64,000 nt of DNA from Rhizobium sp. BK376 (GTDB lineage Bacteria; Pseudomonadota; Alphaproteobacteria; Rhizobiales; Rhizobiaceae), in assembly GCF_004341625.1 (NCBI RefSeq), contig NZ_SLZG01000006.1, forward strand, positions 124,001 through 188,000. Direction: 5' to 3'. The translations under genes and the position numbers were made by a program. This document shows, piece after piece, positions 26,194 to 34,517 of this stretch (positions within the stretch are counted from its first letter, which is position 1; each line of letters opens with the position of its first letter). The notes under the pieces are model-generated. The model did not search any database. It was not told the DNA's origin and worked only from the letters and a program-made list of their open reading frames with translations.

Positions 26194-27569
26194 AGCGCGT
26201 ACTCCTTGAAACCGTTGACATCCTTGCTCCCGAAAATCGTATGGGAGAGCGCCAGAAAGGCTTCTGCTGTTTCACGCTTCCAGCCGCCGTAAATCGCGTT
26301 GTCGGTGAATTTCTCTTCGATTTCCGCAATGGTCAGCGGCGCATGCTTTCCGCCCCTCATGTGGGGCTGACGGATCTCGATCTCGCTTCCGTCCTTGAGA
26401 TGCGCCTTGAGCTGGCCGGTGAAATTCGTCGGATATTCGTCGTTCGGATCGATGACGTAGCTGATCTTCGAAGCAAGCTCCCGTACCGCCGGGTCGAAAA
26501 TCCGCTCCTCGGTGAATTGCGCAAGGCCAGCCTTGCGATCGATGAAGCCCAGCGCCATGCAGATCGGAGTCGAGAACTTGGCTGCATAGGTCGTCTGGGG
26601 GGCGTGCTTGGAAGCGAGCGGCTCCCAGAGGCGATGCACAGTGCCCTCGCCCACCTGGCAAACGATCGTTTCAATGTCCGAGGCTGCGATGCCGCGCTCT
26701 GCGAGCTGGATTGCGCAGTCGATAAACGGCTGGGTCATGGTTCCGCAGGCATAGGGCTTGAAGGCGATCGTCTCCATTACCCACTCCTGGCCGAGAGTAT
26801 CCAGCACCGGCGAGAAATCCGGCGCCCTCGACGGAGCAAATGCCTGGAAGAACCCATGCGTGCCCTCGAACACCGATCGCGGTCCGAGGAAGCCGCCGCG
26901 AGCGAGCAGTGCTGCGCGGATGCCTGATTGCGCGGCGTTGCCGGCATGCATGCGCTTGGTCCACGTGCCTTCGGCCAGATATTCGATGATCCCTGCCGCC
27001 ATGCTGCCGGCGATGCCGATCGCAGAAACCGTGCGCTTTTCGTCGAGGCCCAGTGCAGCGGACACGGCAGCAGCAGCGGCAACCGTCCCGATCACTGCAG
27101 TCGGATGAAAGCCGGCCTTGTGGATCGCCTTTGGCGCCACCAGGCTTAGACGGCACAGCAGTTCGACACCGACCACGATTCCTTTGAGGAGAGCTTCGCC
27201 TCCCAGGCCTTCGCGTTGGCAGGCTGCCAGAACTGCAGGAACGATAACGGCGCCGGAGTGCACCGGGCCACCTTCGAAGGTATCGTCGTAATCCTCGCCA
27301 TGTGCTGCGGTGCCGTTAATAAGGGCAGCGCTGAAGCTGTCGAAGCCGCCCTCGTGGCCGATGGCTGTCGCCAGTCCCGGTTCGGCAGCGCCGACGCAGG
27401 AGGTCACATATTCCTCGCCGCGTGCGGCGACCGCCAGGCCGGCAACGTCGACAACAAGCATTCGGGCGATTTCGCGCGACTTGGGAGAGACGCGGGAAAC
27501 ATTGAGATTCACGATCCAATGGGCCAGTGCCTCGGCGACCGTGTCTTTGATGGGGCTATGCTGGTTCAC
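26190..27569 (-). CDS. MmgE/PrpD-family protein, copy 1
   Basis: A 459-residue MmgE/PrpD protein with GEDYDDTFEGGPVHSGAVIVPAVL, FHPTAVIGTVAAAAAVSAALGL, EGTWTKRMHAGNAAQSG and FKPYACGTMTQPFID. It has the family fold but different active-site-loop residues from the copy at 23990 (HGEDYDDT instead of FDFDDTH). It overlaps tctA (4 bp) and the SDR gene (4 bp). Expected chemistry is dehydration, epimerisation or decarboxylation of a carboxylic acid; the exact reaction cannot be called. Confidence 0.87.
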   Translation of the reverse strand: MNQHSPIKDTVAEALAHWIVNLNVSRVSPKSREIARMLVVDVAGLAVAARGEEYVTSCVGAAEPGLATAIGHEGGFDSFSAALINGTAAHGEDYDDTFEGGPVHSGAVIVPAVLAACQREGLGGEALLKGIVVGVELLCRLSLVAPKAIHKAGFHPTAVIGTVAAAAAVSAALGLDEKRTVSAIGIAGSMAAGIIEYLAEGTWTKRMHAGNAAQSGIRAALLARGGFLGPRSVFEGTHGFFQAFAPSRAPDFSPVLDTLGQEWVMETIAFKPYACGTMTQPFIDCAIQLAERGIAASDIETIVCQVGEGTVHRLWEPLASKHAPQTTYAAKFSTPICMALGFIDRKAGLAQFTEERIFDPAVRELASKISYVIDPNDEYPTNFTGQLKAHLKDGSEIEIRQPHMRGGKHAPLTIAEIEEKFTDNAIYGGWKRETAEAFLALSHTIFGSKDVNGFKEYAL

Positions 27570-29086
27570 GAGTGGCCTTTCACGATATGAGAATTTGATG
27601 CGCCCTGGGCTGCCTTTCCGCGTGCGCGGAAGTGACCAACGATAGAGCCTATGACGAAGATTGCCGCGACCCCGAGAAGACCCGCTGAAATCGGGTCGGT
27701 CAGGAAGGTCGAGTAGTCACCGGCGGACAGAACAAGGGCGCGGCGGAAATTGGATTCGATCAGGAAGCCTAGGACGACACCAAGCACCATCGGCAGGAAA
27801 GGTAGGCGGAAGTAGCGCATGGCATAGCCCAGCGCACCGAAGCAGAGCGCCACGCCGACCTGAAACAGGCTGTATTCGATGGCGTAAACACCAGAGACGA
27901 GCAGCGCGAAGATGAAGGCCATGAGATAGGATTTGGGCCTGTTCACCAGCCAGATGCAGGGCGGCATGAAGGCATAGCCGACGACCCAGAGCGCAACGAC
28001 ACTGATGCCGAGACCGACATAGAGGTCGAACACGATATCCGCGTGCTGCACGAAGAGCATCGGGCCGGGGATGAGATCCTGGATCAGGAAGCCGCCAAGC
28101 AGAACGGCCGTCGAATTCGTTCCGGGAATTCCAAGCCCGAGCAGCGGTATCAACGCGGTTTTTGAAACCGTGGTATTGGCGGTCTCCGGAGCGGCGATGC
28201 CTTCCGGCGCGCCATGGCCGAACTCATCCTTATAGCGGGACCAGCGGCGAGCCTCGTTATAGGAAAGGAAGGCAGCTACCGTGCCGCCTGCACCTGGAGT
28301 GACGCCTTCGATGGTGCCGACGATCATGCCGATCAGCTGCGCCGGCCAGATTCGCTTCCATATGGCGGCGCTCGGAAACTTGATCTTGGCAGCACCCGCG
28401 TCGGCCTTGTCCCAGGCCGGCTCACTGGCACTGGTCATCAGCTCGCTCAGCGCATAGAGGCCGACGAGAACGAGGATCGGCGGAATGCCGGAAAGCAGTT
28501 CCGGGCTGCCGAAGGTGAAGCGGTTGAGGCCCGTCACCGGATCGGTTCCGACCGCAGCGATCATCAATCCCAACACCGCGGCCATCAGGCCCTTGATCAG
28601 GTTTTCTCCTGCAAGCGAGCCGATGACACTGATGCCGAGGATGCCGAGCGCGAAATAGGACGCGGGATGAAACGAGAGCGCCAGCCGCGAGAGCGGCTCG
28701 GTCAGGAGGACGAGAACAGCCAGGCCGAAGATACCGCCGAGAATACCGGAATAAAGCGATATCCCGAGGGCTTCGCCCGCACGCCCCTGCTGCTTCATCG
28801 CAAAGCCGTCAAGAACCGTGGCTGCGGCTGCGTTGGTTCCCGGCGTACGGATCAGGATGGCGGGAATGGAACCACCATACTCGGCGCCAAAATAGGCCGA
28901 AGCGAGCAGCACGATCGCCATGGACGGCTGCATGCCATAGGTGAAAGGCAAAAGAAGTGCCATTGTGATCGAGGCGGCGATGCCGGGCATGGAGCTTCCG
29001 ACAACGCCCCAGGCAACGCCGGCAAATGCGGCGATGATGATGCCCGGTGTTGTGAGAACGTCAAACAAATGGGAAAGAGTAGACAT
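27566..29086 (-). CDS. tctA: Tripartite tricarboxylate transporter, large permease
   Basis: A 506-residue membrane protein with about twelve transmembrane segments and the TctA signatures PGIAASITMALLLPFTYGM, YFGAEYGGSIPAILIRTPGTNAAAATVLDGF and LGLGIPGTNSTAVLLGGF. It is the main carrier subunit for uptake of a di- or tricarboxylate. It is 10 bp downstream of tctB and overlaps the MmgE gene by 4 bp, linking transport to metabolism in one message. Confidence 0.93.
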   Translation of the reverse strand: MSTLSHLFDVLTTPGIIIAAFAGVAWGVVGSSMPGIAASITMALLLPFTYGMQPSMAIVLLASAYFGAEYGGSIPAILIRTPGTNAAAATVLDGFAMKQQGRAGEALGISLYSGILGGIFGLAVLVLLTEPLSRLALSFHPASYFALGILGISVIGSLAGENLIKGLMAAVLGLMIAAVGTDPVTGLNRFTFGSPELLSGIPPILVLVGLYALSELMTSASEPAWDKADAGAAKIKFPSAAIWKRIWPAQLIGMIVGTIEGVTPGAGGTVAAFLSYNEARRWSRYKDEFGHGAPEGIAAPETANTTVSKTALIPLLGLGIPGTNSTAVLLGGFLIQDLIPGPMLFVQHADIVFDLYVGLGISVVALWVVGYAFMPPCIWLVNRPKSYLMAFIFALLVSGVYAIEYSLFQVGVALCFGALGYAMRYFRLPFLPMVLGVVLGFLIESNFRRALVLSAGDYSTFLTDPISAGLLGVAAIFVIGSIVGHFRARGKAAQGASNSHIVKGHS

Positions 29087-29096
29087 GATACGCCCC

Positions 29097-29582
29097 TCAG
29101 ATCAGTGAGGGCCACAGCCCGGCGGGCTGGGGAACCTGAAGAATTTCGACAAAAATGATCCAGAAGGCCACGCCGCCGCAGGCCGCGATCGGGATCGCCC
29201 AGCGGTTCAGGCGGCCTTCCATGTAGCAGATGATAGCCAGCAGCAGCAGGGCGATGGAGACGATGTAGCCGAGCCACGGCAGCACCGCCACATAGACGAC
29301 ACCGATCGCCAGCATGCCGATGGCGCGCAGCGCGGCATAGAGATCGCTCTTTTCAGCGCTCTTTGCCGCGCCGACAACCGCCTGGATGCCGCCGCCGCGG
29401 CCAAGCATCGTGTTGATGATCAGAAGAATGGACAGTATCCCAAGGGCGATCGCGTAGTTGAGCGGAAGGCCCTGCGGACCAACCGCATCAGCAAGCGTGC
29501 TTTGCGGTATCGCCGCTGCAACACTGTAATAGGCAATGGCAAGTGCGAGCATAAGCACGCCGCACGCAAGGTCACGTTTCAT
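29097..29582 (-). CDS. tctB: Tripartite tricarboxylate transporter, small permease
   Basis: A 161-residue protein with four predicted transmembrane segments, the usual size and topology of TctB subunits, which are poorly conserved in sequence. The assignment rests on its place between TctC and TctA. The central cytoplasmic loop is about 35 residues and charged (GGGIQAVVGAAKSAEKSDLY). Confidence 0.85.
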   Translation of the reverse strand: MKRDLACGVLMLALAIAYYSVAAAIPQSTLADAVGPQGLPLNYAIALGILSILLIINTMLGRGGGIQAVVGAAKSAEKSDLYAALRAIGMLAIGVVYVAVLPWLGYIVSIALLLLAIICYMEGRLNRWAIPIAACGGVAFWIIFVEILQVPQPAGLWPSLI

Positions 29583-29640
29583 CCTACGGGAGCCCTTTGA
29601 TCAATTGGAAGTGCGTGGGAGGGCCGTTAGGCCCTCCGGC

Positions 29641-30603
29641 TTACTTGATGACGCCGGATGCCTTCAGGAAGGCCTGGGTGTCGTCGCCGAATTTATTGAT
29701 GAAGGAAACGTACTCGTCGTGCTTCATGAAGCCCGGCTCGAGGTCGTTTTCCGTATAGATCTTCTTGTATTTCGGGTCTTCGAGAAGCTTCGGGATGGCA
29801 TCTTCCCATGCTGCAATCACAGCCGGAGACATGTTTTTCGGACCAGCCAGACCGCGGAACTTCACGGCTGCAACGTCGATGCCCTGCTCCTTGGCAGTCT
29901 TGACGTCAGGGAACAGCGACAGGCGGTGATCGCCGAGGACCGCCAGCATTCTGATCTTGCCTGCATCGAGCTGCGCGCGAATTTCTCCGATCTCGCCAAC
30001 GCCGATGTCGAGCGTGCCGTTCAGGACGCTGATCTGCATGTCGCCGCCGCCTTCAAAGGTGACAATCGAGGCGTTGACGCCAGTCTTCTGCTTCATCTGC
30101 TCCAGGAGCTGACGCTCGAGAGAGGCCGGGTTGGCGGCGCCCCACTTGCCACGGCCTTCCTTTGCGGCGGCGATGACATCGGGAAGCGTCTGGAACTTCG
30201 AATCGACCGAGGTGTAGACGACTTCAGGATCGTAGAAGACGTTTACCAGCGGCTCCATATCCTTGTAGCTCGCATCCGGCTTGCTGAGCAGCGAGGTGTA
30301 GATATAGGTCGGCGTCGTCGCATAGAGCCAGCTGCCGTCGGTCGGAGACGATGCGACCGTCGACATCGCCTTTGCGCCGCTGCCGCCCGTCACGTTCTCG
30401 ACGATCAGCTTCGGCGAAAGATAGTGCTGCAGATACGGCAGCATCTCGCGAAGGAAAACGTCGCTACCGCCGCCGGGGCTGGAGTGCGTGACCATCTTGA
30501 TCAGCGGTGCCGGATATTTCTCCTGCGCCAAAACAGCGCCTGCCGGCAATATGGCCAATGCGGCAGCAATACAGATTGCCTTGATACCAAATGTCTTGTT
30601 CAT
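29641..30603 (-). CDS. tctC: Tripartite tricarboxylate transporter substrate-binding protein
   Basis: A 320-residue periplasmic receptor of the Bug/TctC family with signal peptide (KAICIAAALAILPAGAVLA-QE). SPGGGSDVFLREMLPYLQ and VENVTGGSGAKAMSTVASSPTDG match the Bug ligand loops that hold carboxylates through water bridges. It lies 44 bp after the GntR gene. The ligand is probably the di- or tricarboxylate handled by the MmgE and dehydrogenase genes downstream. Confidence 0.92.
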   Translation of the reverse strand: MNKTFGIKAICIAAALAILPAGAVLAQEKYPAPLIKMVTHSSPGGGSDVFLREMLPYLQHYLSPKLIVENVTGGSGAKAMSTVASSPTDGSWLYATTPTYIYTSLLSKPDASYKDMEPLVNVFYDPEVVYTSVDSKFQTLPDVIAAAKEGRGKWGAANPASLERQLLEQMKQKTGVNASIVTFEGGGDMQISVLNGTLDIGVGEIGEIRAQLDAGKIRMLAVLGDHRLSLFPDVKTAKEQGIDVAAVKFRGLAGPKNMSPAVIAAWEDAIPKLLEDPKYKKIYTENDLEPGFMKHDEYVSFINKFGDDTQAFLKASGVIK

Positions 30604-30647
30604 GCGATTTTTCCTCCCATCGCATTCGAACCAATGATTGATGTTGA

Positions 30648-31340
30648 CTAGCCTTCGGTTCCCGATCGACGGGGGTCTTTGCCTTCGGCATGCAACATGC
30701 GTTCTTTTCCGTTCTGGACGTGCTCGAAGGCAGTCCTGAACGCCATCTCAGCGTCGCGGGCACGGAATGCCGCGATAATATTCCGATGTTCCAGATTTGA
30801 TTTGTGAAGACCGCCGCCGTGCAGCAGTCCACGGGCTCGAAACAGATGCAGTTCCTTGATGAGTGCGGCGTAGTCGGTCACCAGCCGCTTGTTCATCGAG
30901 GCTTTCAGGATCAATTGGTGGAAGTTAAGGTTTACGTGATAATAATCTTCAAGCAGTTCCTTCTCGGCGAGGCTGTCCATCTCGTCCAGCATCTCCTCGA
31001 GGGTATTCAAGTCGTCTGTCGATATGCGCTGCGCCGCAAGCCTGGCAGCAAGCCCGAACAATGCGGCGCGAACCTCGTAAGCATCGGCCGCCTCTTCTTC
31101 GCTGACGCTTCTAACGAAGACGCCGCGATTGGGAATTAGCTCCAGCAGTCCAGTCTCCGCGAGTGCGCGGCACGCCTCGCGTATCGGCCCCCGGCTCACC
31201 TGAAATCGGGTCGCCAGGGTATTTTCGTTCAGCCGCTCCCCGCTTGCGAAATGTCCCGACAAAACCAGCTGCTCGATCTCATGCTTGAGAACGCTGGTCA
31301 TTGACTGAAATCGCAAAACGTCGAGGTCCGGTGTCTTCAT
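30648..31340 (-). CDS. GntR/FadR-family regulator, paralogue 3 of three
   Basis: A 230-residue FCD-type GntR protein (FASGERLNENTLATRFQVSRGP, IPNRGVFVRSVSEEE). It is highly similar to the regulator at 18733, and the two share the same divergent partner type (a CHR pair). There is no Shine-Dalgarno before the ATG, and the motif D TTGACA begins 37 bp upstream, suggesting a leaderless message. It heads the minus-strand operon GntR-tctCBA-mmgE-SDR-mmgE-dehydrogenase. Confidence 0.88.
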   Translation of the reverse strand: MKTPDLDVLRFQSMTSVLKHEIEQLVLSGHFASGERLNENTLATRFQVSRGPIREACRALAETGLLELIPNRGVFVRSVSEEEAADAYEVRAALFGLAARLAAQRISTDDLNTLEEMLDEMDSLAEKELLEDYYHVNLNFHQLILKASMNKRLVTDYAALIKELHLFRARGLLHGGGLHKSNLEHRNIIAAFRARDAEMAFRTAFEHVQNGKERMLHAEGKDPRRSGTEG

Positions 31341-31365
31341 GACGAGAAGGATTAGATCGTAGTCT

Positions 31366-31382
31366 GTAAATTGTCAACGATT
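31366..31382 (-). promoter_or_regulatory. Cluster motif, site D (GntR 3 / CHR pair 2)
   Basis: On the minus strand AATCGTTGACAATTTAC, 14 of 17 identical to sites A and B. It lies in the 149-bp divergent region between GntR 3 and CHR pair 2. A TAATCC sequence 17 bp beyond TTGACA could be the -10, placing the transcript start at or next to the ATG. Confidence 0.5.
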
Positions 31383-31489
31383 TTCGATTTACATATTTTC
31401 ACTTCGAATGCATAAATTCTTGGACGTGCCAGCGACATCAGAAGCTGCTATCGAAGCCTTCCAACACATCCCGAAAATCGGATCCGCTG

Positions 31490-32041
31490 ATGGAGAATCA
31501 ACAAGACCGGCCCACCGCCTGGGGCCTCTTTTTCATCTTCGCCCGCATTGGGCTTACCAGTTTCGGCGGAGGTCTTAGCGGCTGGTTCATGCGGGAATTC
31601 GTCGACCGCCGGCAGCTGATATCCCGCGATGAATTTCTGAACGGCCTCGCGCTGTCGCAGGCGCTGCCCGGGGTCAACGTCAAGAACCTGGCGATCTGGA
31701 TCGGTTATCGCGTGTGCGGACGATGGGGAGCGGTTGCCGGCTTCTTCGGGACGATCGCGCCTTCGGCGATCTTCATCATTCTGCTTGCCACCGTCTTCGC
31801 ATCGCTGACGAAGTTCACTCTGACCGAAATGCTGCTTGAGGGTGCTGGCGCGGCGGCAATCGGCCTGTCCCTGTCGATGGGATTCATTGCCTGCCGGCAT
31901 CTGCCGCGAAAACTCTTTCCCCTGGGGCTCGCCGCTGCGACCTTCGTGTCGATCGGCATTCTTCACTGGTCGCTCGTCTACACAGTCATTGTCGGCGGCG
32001 CAGTTGGGTTTGCCCATTCCTACTTCTCCGAAGGAGCCTGA
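31490..32041 (+). CDS. Short CHR-family (chromate transporter) protein, first of pair 2
   Basis: A 183-residue CHR half-protein: ARIGLTSFGGGLSGWFMREF near the start and ALPGVNVKNLAIWIGY. It keeps the canonical FGGG motif that pair 1 has lost. It is transcribed divergently from GntR 3 and followed at 5 bp by its partner. As for pair 1, organic anion transport fits the catabolic context better than chromate resistance. Confidence 0.87.
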   Translation: MENQQDRPTAWGLFFIFARIGLTSFGGGLSGWFMREFVDRRQLISRDEFLNGLALSQALPGVNVKNLAIWIGYRVCGRWGAVAGFFGTIAPSAIFIILLATVFASLTKFTLTEMLLEGAGAAAIGLSLSMGFIACRHLPRKLFPLGLAAATFVSIGILHWSLVYTVIVGGAVGFAHSYFSEGA

Positions 32042-32046
32042 CGGTC

Positions 32047-32577
32047 ATGCAAAATCCGCTCTGGAACCTCGCCGTCGTCTTCCTGCCGCTGTCGATCGTC
32101 ACCATAGGCGGCGGACAGAGCGCCGTTGCGGAGATCCACCGGCAGGTGGTCGATCTCCATCACTGGCTCACGCCGAACCAGTTCGTCGACGCCTTCGCCA
32201 TCTCCCGCATGACACCCGGGCCGGGCTCGCTGCTGGTCACATTGATCGGATGGCAAGTCGCCGGTTTTTGGGGCGCGGTCGTTGCAACGCTTGCAATTTT
32301 CGGTCCGACGGCCTTCCTGATCTATGGCGTCGCGCATGTCTGGTCGCGCTATCGGGGCGCCCGCTGGCAGGTCGCGCTGGAAACGGGCCTGCGTCCTGTC
32401 GCGGCCGGCATGATCGTGGCCTCGACCTATGTCCTGATGCGATCGATGGACGGCGGATGGCAGGCGTTACTGGTATGCCTCACCGCAGCGGTCGGACTGA
32501 CGATGACACGGATCAATGCCGTCATGGTTCTTCTGCTCGGAGCGCTCGGCTTTATCGGCCTGACGATGCTCGCCTGA
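32047..32577 (+). CDS. Short CHR-family (chromate transporter) protein, second of pair 2
   Basis: A 176-residue CHR half-protein with IVTIGGGQSAVAEIHRQVV and the TPGPGSLLVTLIGWQVAGF motif. It is parallel to the gene at 17495 (SRVAPGPGTLIVTLIGW). GAAGGAG in the end of the first gene serves as ribosome site. It converges with the sugar permease gene, leaving only 11 bp between stops. Confidence 0.87.
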   Translation: MQNPLWNLAVVFLPLSIVTIGGGQSAVAEIHRQVVDLHHWLTPNQFVDAFAISRMTPGPGSLLVTLIGWQVAGFWGAVVATLAIFGPTAFLIYGVAHVWSRYRGARWQVALETGLRPVAAGMIVASTYVLMRSMDGGWQALLVCLTAAVGLTMTRINAVMVLLLGALGFIGLTMLA

Positions 32578-32588
32578 ACCTCAGGCCT

Positions 32589-33536
32589 TCACGTCTGCGA
32601 TTTCTGGCCGCCAGCCGCGGTGATAACGCCGACGATGATAAGACCGGTCAGAAGAAGACGGACGCCTGCGCTGACACCGAAGGTGTTGAGCATGGTCAGA
32701 AGCAGCACCAGAAAGAGCGCCGCCCCCCATACGCCGGGCACATTTGCCTTGCCTCCCGCAACCGAGGTCCCGCCGATAACGACGACGGCGATGGAAGCGA
32801 GCAGATATTCGTTGCCGATATCGACATTGGCGCCGCGGAAATAGCCGGCAAGAAGGGCTCCGTTCAACCCGGCCAACGTGCCTGACAGTGTGTAGGTGAG
32901 GAAGCGCACCCAGCCGACATGGACGCCGGCGAGCCACGCGGCGCGCATATTCTGCCCAATCGCAAGGACTGAGCGGCCGTAGATCATCCGGCGGAGTGCA
33001 ACGGCTGCCCCGACCGTGAACAATGCGATGAGAATCGCAAGCAACGGAATGCCGAGGACCTGCACATTGGTGAAAGCAGCAAAGCCGGGCGGCGGCTTGA
33101 TCTGCAATCCGCGTCCATAGCTGATATCGATCGACTGGATGATAAAGCTTGCCGACAGCGTGGCGATGATCGGCGGGATACGCAGCGCCCAGATCAACAG
33201 GTAGTTGACGGCGCCGATCACAGCGCCGCTGGCAAGGGCCGCCAGAAGTCCAACTGCGATCATGCTGTCCTGTCCGTCCATGACCTTCATGGCGACGGCG
33301 CTGGCAAGACCGATATTGGCCGGCAGGGAAAGGTCGACATTTCCGGGACCAAGCGTAATGACGAACATCTGGCCGACGCCGGCAATGACCATGAAGACCG
33401 CGAGGGAAAGCGCTGCCGTGATCATTCCCCCGGCACCATAGCCGCCGGTAAAGATGATCGTGGCGAGCCAGACCACCAGCGCGCCGATGAAGGACCATAT
33501 CCAGGGCAGTGCTGCGAGTGCCTTGATCTGCCGCAT
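32589..33536 (-). CDS. Sugar ABC transporter permease (RbsC family), second
   Basis: A 315-residue inner-membrane permease of the ribose/xylose/galactose class with the BPD_transp_2 pattern (ITLGPGNVDLSLPANIGLASAVAM and ASIAVVVIGGTSVAGGKANVPGVWGA). I start it at ATG 33536, with GGAGG ten bases upstream. It is paired with a different permease (33542), so the channel is a heterodimer. It is the last gene of a six-gene minus-strand operon. Confidence 0.9.
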   Translation of the reverse strand: MRQIKALAALPWIWSFIGALVVWLATIIFTGGYGAGGMITAALSLAVFMVIAGVGQMFVITLGPGNVDLSLPANIGLASAVAMKVMDGQDSMIAVGLLAALASGAVIGAVNYLLIWALRIPPIIATLSASFIIQSIDISYGRGLQIKPPPGFAAFTNVQVLGIPLLAILIALFTVGAAVALRRMIYGRSVLAIGQNMRAAWLAGVHVGWVRFLTYTLSGTLAGLNGALLAGYFRGANVDIGNEYLLASIAVVVIGGTSVAGGKANVPGVWGAALFLVLLLTMLNTFGVSAGVRLLLTGLIIVGVITAAGGQKSQT

Positions 33537-33541
33537 GCTCT

Positions 33542-34516
33542 TCAAGCCTCCCTTCGGCTGATCAGAACGCGCGCCGCAAGCACGATGATCAGGATCGCGC
33601 CGTTGGCTGCCACCTGCCAGTCCGGCGGAATATGCATGAAAGTGAGAAGCGAGGAGGCGGCAAGCGCAAGCGTCAAAGCGCCGAGAACCGCGCCGATCGG
33701 CGAGACCCGCCCGCCCATGAATTCCCCCCCGCCTAGGATGACACCGGCAATTGCCAGCAACGTGTAGCCGTTGCCGATATTGGCGTCGCCCGATGAGGTG
33801 ATGCCGATCAGGGTCATGCCGGAAAGAACGCCGAAGACGCCGGCGAGTGCAAACAGGGTCACCTTGGTTCGCAGCAACGACCAGCCGGCGCGGCTGAGCG
33901 CTGCGGGATTACCGCCGGATCCGCGCAGGATGACCCCGTAAGAGGTCTGCATCAGCCCGAAATGCACGACAGCCGCGATCACCACGGCCGCGACAATCGG
34001 AAAGGGTACGAAAGGTGGCTTGAAGGAGGTGATTGCCTGGAGCCATTCCGGCGCCTTGCCGCCGGGCTTGGGCAGCACCAGGATCGCCAGACCCTGCCAG
34101 ACGAAACTCATGCCAAGGGTAACGACGATGGAGGGAAGATTGCGCAGGTGGATGAGCGCGCCCAGAAGCGCATAGACCCCGATCGAGCCAAGCAGGACGA
34201 CCACGCCAAGCAGCGGCGCGTCGCGCAGCCACGTCGCCGTGACGCAGCCGACGAAACCGACGAATGTTCCGATCGACAGATCAAGTTCGTTACCGGCAAT
34301 GACGAACATCTGCGCAATCGTTGCCAACGCGATCGGAATGGCGAGGTTGAGCATCAGGCTGAAGCCGAAATAGGAGATCGCCCGCGGATTGAGCCAGGCG
34401 ATGGCGATCAGCACCAGCGCCAGCGACAGTGCCGGCAACAGCGCGCGCAGGGCCCGGGCGCGCCCGGCAGACCCGCGGGCCGTCTTGAAAGTATTGTACG
34501 GAGAGACAACCGTCAT
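33542..34516 (-). CDS. Sugar ABC transporter permease (RbsC family), first
   Basis: A 324-residue permease with FVIAGNELDLSIGTFVGFVGCV and the ILGGGEFMGGRVSPIGAVLGA motif. In this family ENDLSxG-type loops contact the ATPase. It directly follows the ATPase gene (1-bp gap). About nine hydrophobic segments are visible. Confidence 0.9.
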   Translation of the reverse strand: MTVVSPYNTFKTARGSAGRARALRALLPALSLALVLIAIAWLNPRAISYFGFSLMLNLAIPIALATIAQMFVIAGNELDLSIGTFVGFVGCVTATWLRDAPLLGVVVLLGSIGVYALLGALIHLRNLPSIVVTLGMSFVWQGLAILVLPKPGGKAPEWLQAITSFKPPFVPFPIVAAVVIAAVVHFGLMQTSYGVILRGSGGNPAALSRAGWSLLRTKVTLFALAGVFGVLSGMTLIGITSSGDANIGNGYTLLAIAGVILGGGEFMGGRVSPIGAVLGALTLALAASSLLTFMHIPPDWQVAANGAILIIVLAARVLISRREA

Positions 34517-34517
34517 A

